Assembly: GCF_001659605.2 (NCBI RefSeq) | Contig: NC_035176.2 | Span: forward strand, 22,916,847 to 22,980,846 | Origin: Manihot esculenta | Taxonomy: Eukaryota > Streptophyta > Magnoliopsida > Malpighiales > Euphorbiaceae | Length of the DNA: 64,000 nucleotides | Direction of reading: 5' to 3' | Part shown: piece after piece, positions 22,337 through 32,499 of the stretch | Layout: every line of letters begins with the position of its first letter | Position numbering within the stretch: position 1 is the stretch's first letter | Made by a program: the position numbers and the translations under genes | The notes under the pieces: generated by a model | Told to the model about the DNA's origin: nothing | Seen by the model: only the letters and a program-made list of their open reading frames with translations | The model's database searches: none

Positions 22337-22920
22337 TGTAACAACCCGGACGTGATCCCCGGCACTGTTACCGCTCACAGCCCGTGACCTTCCTCTGGGC
22401 CCAGCCACTGTGAGCAGCTCTTAACATCCCTTCACCCTCACGGGTTCCAGGCAGGATTTGTCCCCTTGGTTCGCGGGGTATGTAATAGTTAGTTTGTGGA
22501 CATGACAGTTGTATTATGATGTAATGTAAGAGATTTCAGTATATTATAGTTATGTTATGTGTAATGATATTGAGGATTAGATATTGTGCTTGACATTATG
22601 TATTGAGGTATCCCTTTTATTACATGATCAAAATGTTTTATTATGTTATGGAAGCCAACTCATCTCATGATGTATTTGCCCTTTGAGGCATTGTTGAGGT
22701 CCCACAGAGGGATCATAATTATGATTATGACTATGTACAGTATATGTTCAGGTTGAGTTGGATGTTTGAAGGAAAGGTTTTGAATTTTTATGTATTTTCT
22801 TGATCATGTATGGGATTAAACAGGTTTACAGGTTATATGTCAGGCTTGCTACGGGTCCCGACGGCCTTAAGTCGACCCGGATCCTAGCGCCGGTAGCGGT
22901 CCGATTTTCGGGTCGTTACA
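22337..22920 (+). mobile_element. Short chimeric solo-LTR-like insertion, 584 bp
   Basis: A perfect 5-bp duplication ATTAT flanks it (22332-22336 and 22921-22925). The right two-thirds match the 3' part of the Tekay-like LTR and end CGGGTCGTTACA. The left about 170 bp (TGTAACAACCCGGACGTG onward) do not match that family. The two ends are also near-perfect inverted repeats of 12 bp. It has neither a GC-motif array nor an obvious TATA box. Confidence 0.85.
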
Positions 22921-25196
22921 ATTATACACCAAACTTCCTATGTAGAAACACCTCAACAAAATGGCTTAGTTGAAAGGAAATACTAACATATATTAAATGT
23001 TGTCAGGGTCCTAATGTTTCAATTAAATATCCTTATAAAATATTAGTTTTACACCATTCTTCATGTTGTTCATCTCATAAACAAACTTTCCACTCCACTT
23101 CTACAAAATAAAATACCTCATGGATATCTATATCATAAGCCCTCTAATTACCAATATCTCAAAGTTTTTGGCTCACTTTATTTTGCTTCAACTTTATTTG
23201 CCAATAGAACCAAATTTGATAATAGAGCCAAAAAATGTGTCTTCCTTGGGTTCAAACCTGGCACAAAGGGATATGTTCTTTTAGATCTCAAGAATAGGTC
23301 CATATTCATTTCAAGACATATTTCCTTCTATGAACATCTCTTTCTCTTTCAATCTTTCTCTACTCACCCTTTTATTTCTTTATCATAAGACTATTGTTTC
23401 CTTTGATGGAATTTTTCCTGTTCAGACCACTCAACCACCTCCACCATCATTATCTCCTTATATTTCTCCTTCATTGCCTCAAAAATATTCAACAAGACTT
23501 ACAAGAAAACCTTAATACTTACAAGACTATCATTATAACTTGGCTTCTGTTATTGCCAGTCATTCTCAATAAAGTATTTTGCATCCTCTCATATAATGGT
23601 TTATCCCCTCATAAAAAGTTTGTACTCTCTATTTCTATCACTCCTAAACCTAAAAGTTATTCTCAAGCTGTTAAACATCAGTGTTGGAGAGATGCTATAT
23701 GTAGGCTGAAATAGCTGTTTTAGAACAAAACAATACCTAGCTCTTCACTGACCTTCCTTCTAGCAATACTCCTATAGGTTGTAAATCGATTTATAAAGTC
23801 AAGTATAAGATTGATAGGATTTTTGAAAGGTACAAAGCACACCTAGTGGCCAAGGGATATACTCAAACTGAGTGAATGGACTACTTTGATAAATTTTCTC
23901 CTGTTACAAAGATTACTACAGTGAGATTGTTGTTGCTTCCTCAAATTGGTTTCTCAAGCAATTGGATGCGAACAATGCATTTCTCCATGGAGACTTGCCG
24001 GAGGAAGTTTACATAGAGTTGTCTATTGGTTTTTCCTCTTCTCATCCTAATCAAGTCTACCATTTACAAATGTTCCTCTATGGTTTAAAACAAGCCAATT
24101 GACAATGGTATTCCAAATTGTCTCAAACTCTTATGGACATGGGCTATACTTAGTCACAAGTAGATTTCTCTCTATTTGTGAAGAAAAAGCATGCTAAAAT
24201 CACTTTGTTGCTAGTTTATGTAGATAGGTTGATACTAGCAGGAACTAGCTTGGATGAAATTAACATTATTAAAAACCATATTGATGAAAAGTTCAAGGTC
24301 AAGGATCTAGGTGACTTAAACTTCTTTCTTGGATTAGAGGTAGCAAGATTAAAGGCTAGCATTTCATTAAGTTAGAGAAAATATGCCCTGGATATTCTCT
24401 CAAATGTTGGCTTCCTTGAATCTAAGACTGTTAATCCTCCTACAGACATCAAGGTCAAGGTCAGCAAAGATCTAAGAGAGTCATTGGCTAATGTTCTGTC
24501 ATATATAAAGTTGATAGGCAAGCTCCTTTATCTAACTTCAACCAAACCAAACATTTGTTTTATAGTTCAATAATTTATTAAATTCATGAACCACCCTACT
24601 TTTAGTCAATTGCATTTGGCACATAGAGTTCTAAGATATATAAAGGTTACTCCGGGTGCTAGTTTATTCTTTCCAGCTGTTTTTTATTTTCAACTCAAAG
24701 CTTTCAATGTTTCTAATTGGGTAGGCTGTATGGACACTCACAAGTACTGTATATTTTTTTGTTCCTCTTTAGTTTGTTGGCAAGCCAAGAAAAAACTATT
24801 GTCTCTCATTCTTCCTCAGAAGCAAAATATCGTGCTCTTGTTGTCACTACATGTGAAATTTAATGGCTGCTTTATCTGTTATAAGACTTGCATATCTCTC
24901 ATTCTCAATCAACTTTATTCTTTTGTGATAACAATTTAGCAGTACAAATTACTGTCGGTCTTATGTTTCATGATCGCATGAGCATATTAAAATAGATTGT
25001 CATGTTGTCGGAGAGAGATTACTTTCTAGTTTAATCAAATTATTGCCTCTCAAGTCTTTAGGTCAGCTAGCAGATATTTTCATTAAAGCTTTGCCTGTTG
25101 TTATTTTCATTAGAACTTTCTCAAATTGGAAATGATAAATATCCATTCTCCAGCTTGTAGAGGAAGGGTCTTAAGTATATAAAACACTTGGCATCA

Positions 25197-25359
25197 TAGT
25201 TAGTTTAAAAAAAAAAAAAAAGCTTTACTATCGAAATATTGTTAAGCTGAACATCTTTAAATTATTCTAGATTTTTCCGGCTCATCTTGTGTATATATAC
25301 TAAGCTCTTGTACTTCATTCAACGAGAATATATCTTCTATCCTCACACATTTTTCATCA
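25197..25359 (+). repeat. 3' LTR of copia element
   Basis: Aligns with 18398-18554: the shared words are AAATATTGTTAA, ATTCTAGAT, CTTGTGTATA and CTCTTGTACTTCATTCA. It carries an A-rich insertion near the start. The flanks show no matching duplication. Confidence 0.7.
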
Positions 25360-27648
25360 CATATCATAAAAAAAAGAATGCAAATACATTAAACAAATAT
25401 CTAAAGAAATCTGATTTAGTTGGTAAGACTAGTCTTATCAAATGGACTATCCATAAATTTCACTCTAATTTCACAAAGAGATTGATGTTATGCGCTGTTT
25501 AAGAATTGAGAAGCATCTCATCACCTAAATTTTTAATAGAAATTCAATTTTAAATTTATAAAAATTAAATTGAAATATTTAAAATAGAAATATTAAAACT
25601 AACTAAATACTCTTTAAAATATCTCCTTTATAGTACACTATATTCTAATGAATAATATAAATAATAAATTTATTTATCTAGAATATATTTAATTTAATAA
25701 TGTAAACTTATATCTAATCTATCAAATTTTAATTAAATTAAATATAATAAAATTAATTTATTAATTGAGCTAGCATTAAGAATGAATCAAGTTATTTTAA
25801 TCATATGTTAAAATAGTAAAAATTAAATAAATAAGCTGACAAATAATTAAATTGAATTTTGATCAAAATTAATATAATTTTATAGCTAAAAATAATAATC
25901 AATATTAAAATTATGATTTAATTTTTTAAAAAATTAAAAATTGAGATATAAACCTAATTTTGTGAAAAATGTGAATTATTTCATAGAATAGTTTTTTTTT
26001 TTTTAAATATTCAATTATTTCAAATTTTGTAATTATAGGTTGCTTGAAATCCAACGCGTTTTGTTTAGATGAAATTGGCAACGGGTAGATTTAAAACTTT
26101 GATACCTCAAATACAGATTTAAATAATTAAATATTAAAGAAAGAATCATCTAAAATTCTTGTTTCCACATGGCCTCATGTGCACCTGAATCTACCCTTTC
26201 TTCTATTAAAAATCCTTATTAATTTTATAAACTTTAATTTAATAATATTAGAATTATTTTTCAATTTAAAAAAAAATCTTGATTTAAGATTCAAATATAA
26301 TATAAAAATACTGCCAGTGAAGCATTGCTTTTTCTGAAGAAAAATGAAATAAATAATTTTTAGAAAACGTTGAAAACATTTGAAGAAATAGATTGGAGAG
26401 TGTTCCTTGCTGTAACAGAACCAATAAATAAATAATAGTAATTAAATAAGATTTATCTTTAAAATAATTTATGAAATGGGTCCAAAACAAAACATATTGA
26501 CACTGCCATGTGATGAATTGCGAGATAAGAGACTGGAAATTTTTATTAAAAAAAAACATATCAATATAATTTTATTTAAAAATCTACCGCAGGTCAAATT
26601 GATTTAAATCATTTTGATTTCAAAGAAAAATGAAATTCTTTCAATTAAAATATCTGAAAATAAAAAATTTAATTGATTTAATTCATTGAAATTAACTTAA
26701 TCGATTTAAATTTTGATAAAAAAAATAATTGCATAAATTAATTTACAACAAAAATTATCATTTAAGTCAACATTGCTGCCAATCACTACTCAAATCAGTT
26801 TCTTTAATAGGGAATGTAAAATTATTACTTTAATATAATTAAAATTATAATTTAACTAAAAATTTAAATTTATTGTATATTTAAATTCAATAGATTATAT
26901 ATTTAGTATATTTAAATTCAATATAGTTATACTAAATTAATTAGAATTTAATTAAAATTAAATTTAATAAAAATATAATTTTAATTCATGAAATTTAATC
27001 ATTAAAATTTCATTTAGTTAAATCAATAAAAAAATCAATTTTCTTTTTTTAAAAAAAAATTAAATATAATTATATATTAAAAATAAACTCATATATAATC
27101 TACTTCTATTTAAAAGTTAAAATTCCAAAGGGGACGATGGCCATGCCTACCCTTTTAGACCCGTTACAGTTATAAAGTTTATTTTTTTATTTTATATATA
27201 TAATATTTTAATAAATAAATAATTTTATATTTAATAATATTATAATTTTAGCATCAACTTATATATGTTGTGAGAAATACAAGAATATCATTATTTTATA
27301 TTAACAATTCTCAAACCGTTACTTTGTCTTAAATACAATTTGAAAATATATTTTAGTAATTTATGAACATTATCTTAAATTTATTATACATTAGTGAATA
27401 TATAAAATTAATCTAAAATAATTTTCATAAAGCAATTCTATATGTTACTCAAATCATCCGATCAAAACTCAAATATGGCCTACTCCATTCTTTTGTCATC
27501 ATTAGTCTACATAATAGTGCTATTAGGTGTGAATGAATGAATCCTAGTGAAATTTGAAGAAAAATATTTTTCTAATTTAAATGAGAAAAAATATTTTCTA
27601 ACGGATTGAATTATTATTTCTCGTAGACTTGAAAAGATATATGCAATT
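25360..27648. other. AT-rich intergenic stretch, no gene seen
   Basis: Very A/T-rich DNA with many short runs. Open frames here are short and have no recognisable domain. No LTR ends, inverted repeats or RNA genes were recognised. Confidence 0.65.
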
Positions 27649-27835
27649 TGTTAGAGTGTGAATATAATCTTACATAATTAAAGGAGATTATGTAATTATA
27701 GGCCAATTGATACTAATTGATTGATAGAGAATTCTTAAGAGTTATTTTAATAAAACCTTTTAATCTGTATATAAATATAGTTATTATAATAGAGAATATA
27801 TACAATATTATCCAATTGTTTCTTATCTTGTAACA
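27649..27835 (+). repeat. LTR of copia copy A
   Basis: 187 bp, nearly identical to 32500-32686. It contains TATATAAATATAG (near 27768) as a likely TATA box. Confidence 0.8.
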
Positions 27836-28000
27836 TGGTATTAGAGCGTTTGGATTTAAAGGTTCTCTGTTTTTTAGTTTCTCGATAGATAGAAACTGTT
27901 TGGTTGGGTTATCGAAATTCGGTTCCCTTTTGGTCTCATATCCGACTTCCCAATGAGTCTAGGCGTGTTTTCAGCCATTCTCTGAAGTCTGACAGTCATC

Positions 28001-28219
28001 TTGTCGACAAGTGGATCTCACGTGTCATTTGAAAGTTTAGGTCTAGCTGTCATGTGTCGGCACATGGAGGAGCATGGTACTTCCGACAAGTCTCCAGTTC
28101 CTGTTACGAGATTACCTCGTAGTTTTCATGATAAGTCTCCAGTTCCTATTATGAGATTGCCACGTAGTTTTCATCCAGTCCCCAACAGCGAATCTGTCAT
28201 CGGCCACTGTTATAGTTAG
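28001..28219 (+). pseudogene. Leader/gag-start region of copia copy A with a 45-bp duplication
   Basis: A short open stretch after the primer-binding site. It contains two in-frame copies of a 45-bp segment (15 residues ending LPRSFH), at about 28086-28130 and 28131-28175. Copy B has only one (about 32936-32980). I cannot assign a function. Confidence 0.45.
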
Positions 28220-28860
28220 GTTTCTCCTTTATTGTGATTGAGCAGGTTCTAGATCCTCCATTCCTAATTTGTTTTTAAGATTTTTAAGGTTGGGTGTAGT
28301 ATTTTAAGGCCTGATTTCATGTGTTGAAGTATTGTGTGAAGTGAATTTATATTCTATGCCAAGTTTTGGTTGAAATGGTTTTTCATAGTAAGATCCATAT
28401 TACTGAAATTCATCCCAACGCCTACCAAAATTATAAAAAATTGGTTGAAAGGGTCCATTCTAGTAGCTGTTATTTTTGAGACAGATAAAACTTGTCTTAT
28501 CTCCTCATCACATAAATGGATCATTGATTCTGATTCCACGGATCACATGACAGGTAATCCTCATACTTTTGCCAGCTTTTGATCTCATACAACACCTTCT
28601 TCTCTTACCATAGTTGATGGGTTAACCTATAATGTTGAGAGTTCTAAGACTGTTAAACTTACTCCTTCTACTACTCTATCATTTGTACTAAGTTTACATA
28701 ATCTTGCTTTTAATTTAATCTCTGTGTGTAAACTTACCAAAGATATAAATTGTTATGTCTAATTTTTTTCTGATCATTGTCTTATTCAGGATCTTATGAT
28801 GAAGCAGATTATTAGTAAAGGACATGTATCTAGGGGGTCTATACATTTTGGATGCAAGGG

Positions 28861-31061
28861 TGTAACGACTCGAAAATCGGACCGCTACCGGCGCTAGGAT
28901 CCAGGTCGGCTTAAGGCCGCCGGGACCCGTAGCAAGCCTGACATGCAACCTGAAAACCTGTTTAATCCCATACATGATCAACAACATACATAAAAATTAA
29001 AACTTTTCTTTCATTCATACACCAAACTCAACCTGTGCATGCACTGAACATAATCATAAATCATAAACATTGGCCCCTCTGCGGGACCTCATCAATGCCC
29101 CCAATGGGTGGCATAACATGTGTTGAGTTGGTTTACATAAGCATTACAAAATCTCTAAGATCATGTATTAAAAGGGATACCATACACATAGGGTCAAGCA
29201 CAATCTCTAATCCTCAATATCATTACATTACATAACTATTCATAACTTTACAAGTTCATCATGTCCACATTCTATCTATTACATACAAATGACTTCAATA
29301 CTCTTGCTGACCTCCTAGTCTACCCTGTACCTGCAAACCTGAGAAATTTGGGAAAGGGGTGAGCTATAAGAGCCCAGTGAGCAGAATAATAAAACATTTA
29401 AAACATATGATAACATGAAATGCATCACATCACAACTAATCATATCAAGGATGAACTTGTCACCATTTAGCCCTCTACATATACCAATCATGCCAGGGGC
29501 GTAGTGCAGGCCACACCTGGTCTTTCTCTTATACATAACATAACATACATAATCCATGGTGCCGGGGGCGTAGTGCAGACCACGTCCGGTCTTTCTCTTA
29601 CATAGTGCAGGGGCGTAGTGCAGGCCACACCTGGACTTCCATATCATATCATCATGTCATAACATATGAGGGCTAATGGATCATTCAACATTCATCCGCA
29701 TCAATAACATTTTATGCAATGCAACATATTCGTGTGACTAATGCAATCAACCTATTATATATAAACATGATGCATGAATATGCTTTAAGCATTTGACTTC
29801 GTAAGATAAAAGGTTTAATTTAGTTCTACTCACCTTTGGCTAGCTCTGACACTGACAGAAGCAGCTGACTTACTGCTGAGGTCCTCGGTTCCTCGGGTCC
29901 GAACCTACACAGGTGGACTCAAATGAGGGACCAAACAACTAGAACATAACTCTAAAAACATCCCCCAAAAACCCCCTAAAATACCTTAAAACAATCATGC
30001 AAAACATGCAAAGGAAGGCTGAACAGGGCAGGTTCGGCGGCACCTTCGGCGGCCGAAAGTCCCAGACAGAGACGAAAGTCTCTTTTCGGGGGCAACTTCG
30101 GCAGCCGAAAGGCCTGCCTCCCAGGCAGGTTCGGCGGCCGAAAGTCCTTCGGCTGCCAAACCTGGTTTCTGCCAGAGGCAGAAACTTGGTTCCCTTTGCA
30201 CAAAAACCTCTCCTTCTCATTCCAACATGCATATAACTCATTCAAATCATGCAAATAAACATACATTGACTCCTAGGGGCTTCAAACTATCTTAAACCCC
30301 AACTACAACACACAACAACAACACATTGCTCAAAATCACAACATAAGCTTATAAACCTAACCATAAGCTAAACATGCATTCTACCTCATAGATCTTACAT
30401 AAAACTTACTTAAAACATGCAATGAGCTTAAGATCGGCTCTTACCTCTTGAAGATCGAGAGAGAGACGACCTAAGCTCGGAGATGGAAGAGATTTGAGTT
30501 CTTGAACCTCAAAGCTCCAAAACTTGCTCAAAACTTGAAAATCTTCAAAACAAGATGAAAACTTGTGAAAATCGTGAAAGATTTGAAGGAAAAGCTCAAA
30601 GACTGGTGAGGAACGGCGGAGAGCTCACCTTGGCCGACAATGGGGAGAAAAACTCGCCCGTTTTCGGCTAAGAGACCCTTTTATAGTGGCTGGCCAGGCC
30701 ACGTTCGGGGGCCGAACGTGCCTCCGCATGCATGCCATGTTCGGCGGCCGAACTTGAGGTTCGGCGGCCGAACCTGGACTTCCCTCACTTATGCCTTCGG
30801 GGGCCTAAGGCACACCCGAAATGCATGCATGTTCGGCGGCCGAACTTGAGATTTGGCGGCCGAACTTGAGATTCGGCGGCCGAACCTGGGTTTTCCTCCA
30901 AGGTTGTTTTCATGCAAAAACTCATTTCCTTTCCACTTAAAACCATGAAAAACATTAAAACATTTTATGAAAACATGTTTCTACCCTACTAGAGGCTTCC
31001 GACATCCGAGATTCCACCGGACGGTAGGAATTCCGATACCGGAGTCTAGCCGGGTATTACA
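28861..31061 (-). mobile_element. Solo Tekay-like LTR, 2201 bp, minus strand
   Basis: Starts TGTAACGACTCGAAAATCGG and ends CCGGGTATTACA on the plus strand. The perfect duplication AAGGG is at 28856-28860 and 31062-31066. Joining the flanks restores the copia text GGATGCAAGGGTGCC, which copy B still has uninterrupted near 33653 (GGATGCATGGGTGCC). On the minus strand it has a TATAAAAG box at about 30678-30685 with a GC-motif array just upstream (30700-30890). A second array is at 30030-30160 and a threefold GGGGCGTAGTGCAG repeat at 29500-29630. Confidence 0.95.
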
Positions 31062-32499
31062 AAGGGTGCCTTGATCTGTTACATATTCCAGTGTTGTGTC
31101 TCTATTCGAAGCACATTGTCGGTTGGAAAATCCTTCTTTATCAGTTTTGAAAAAACTATCCCCTCAATTTCATGAAGTATCTTTATTGGAGTGTGAGTCG
31201 TGTCATTTTTTAAAATATCATTGAAGCTTTCTAAGTCCTAGAGTCAATAAACAAGCTTAGTCTACTTTTAAATTAGTTCATTCAGATATTTGGATATCCT
31301 AATTTTTCTAAGACTAAATTTAAATATTTTATCACTTTAGTGAATGATTTTTCTAGAATAACTTGGATTTATTTTATGAAGTATTGTTTGGAAGTGTTTT
31401 TTTTATTTTTCTGCCTTTTATGCTGAAATTAAGACTCAATTTAATATTTCTATACAAATTTTGCGAATCGATAATGCTAAAGAATATATGTCAAAATCAT
31501 TCTAAACTTATATGACTCAACATGGTATTCTTCACCAATGATTATGTATTGATACAACCGCTCAAAATAGGGTAGCTGAAAGAAAGAATCGTCATCTCCT
31601 TAAAACTGCTCGAGCTCTATTGTTTCAAATGTAAGCTCCTAAGCAATTTTAGGCTAATGATTTCTCTAATGCATGCTTTCTTATTAATCGCATGCCCTTC
31701 GCAATACTAAACGGTGATACTCCCAATAATGTCCTTCTTCCTAAGAGATCATTATTTCCTTTGGAATCATGACTTTTTAGTAGCACTTGTTATATTTGGG
31801 ATGTCAAATCTCATGTGACTAAACTTGATATTAAAGCTTTGAAGTGTGTTTTTTGGAATTTTCTCGCCTTCAGAAGGGGTATCGGTGTTATTCTTCAAAG
31901 CTCAACAAATATCTTGTCTCAATAGATGTAGCTTTTTATGAGAAAATTACTTTTTTTTTCTGCTGCACAAATCTCTACTGGTTAGGGGGAGAACGATGAG
32001 TGGCTCATTTATAGAATCACATATGATGGTGGGAACTCCTCTACTGTGTCTTCTGCTGAAAAATCTGATGGTAGCATTCTTTCTTGTTGAGTGTATGTTG
32101 ATGACTTTGTCATTACATAGAATGATAGTGCAGGGATATCTTCTCTTAAAATCCTTCTTGCATGCGTGTTTTCATACTAAAGACTTAGATCAGCTTAAAT
32201 ATTTCTTAGGAATCAAAATCTTGAATAAAAAGGAAATTTTCCTATCTCAAAGGAATACGTCTTTGACTTACTTGCAGAAACTAGAAAGTTGGAAGCTAAA
32301 CCCTGTAGCACACCAATGATTCCTAATATATATCTTACAAAAGATGATGACAACCCCTATAATGACCCAAAGAGGTACAGGAGGTTGGTTGGAAAGTTGA
32401 ACTACTTTATGATGATGACTCGGCCATATATTATTTTTGCATTAAGTTTTGTTACATAATATATGTCTTACTCGTAGACTTGAAAAGGTATATACAATC

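Larger units (their letters stand above)
18950..25120 (+). pseudogene. Copia Gag-Pol pseudogene
   Basis: The fragments occur in the normal order, broken by stops, shifts and two insertions. Gag has a zinc knuckle CTYYGKPRHTVETC near 19460 in which one Cys has become Tyr. The protease reads PWILDIGETDHI (about 19828) instead of the usual DSG. The integrase has FDLIHIDIWGSF near 20385 and, after the insertions, IIHQT and QQNGLVER near 22925-22975. The reverse transcriptase has YVDR in place of YVDD near 24217, then VKDLGDLNFFLGLEV (about 24298). RNase H pieces run to about 24880. It is clearly inactive. Confidence 0.85.
18398..25359 (+). mobile_element. Decayed Ty1/copia element (about 4.7 kb) with two nested LTRs
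   Basis: Short LTRs (18398-18554 and about 25197-25359) share AAATATTGTTAA, CTTGTACTTCATTCA and the ending TTTTATCA/TTTCATCA. A primer-binding-like TGGTACCAAAGC follows the first. Removing the insertions at 20640-22327 and 22337-22920 with their duplicated bases leaves about 4680 bp, a normal copia length. No target duplication was recognised. The 3' LTR holds an A-rich tract near 25207. Confidence 0.85.
27649..32499 (+). mobile_element. Internally deleted copia element, copy A
   Basis: A 187-bp LTR (27649-27835) starts TGTTAGAGTGTG and ends CTTGTAACA. TGGTATTAGAGC (27836-27847) follows as a tRNA-iMet-type primer-binding site. The body keeps the start of gag, the protease (WIIDSDSTDHMTGN near 28518), integrase pieces (after 31068) and the reverse transcriptase from YVDD (32094-32105) to about 32440. 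The middle of gag and the front two-thirds of the reverse transcriptase are missing. A solo Tekay LTR (28861-31061) splits it. Copy B follows head to tail. Confidence 0.82.

Noticed and set aside
25360..27648. Search for a gene between the copia elements
   Set aside because: Only short frames in very AT-rich DNA; no domain, splice pattern or repeat ends.
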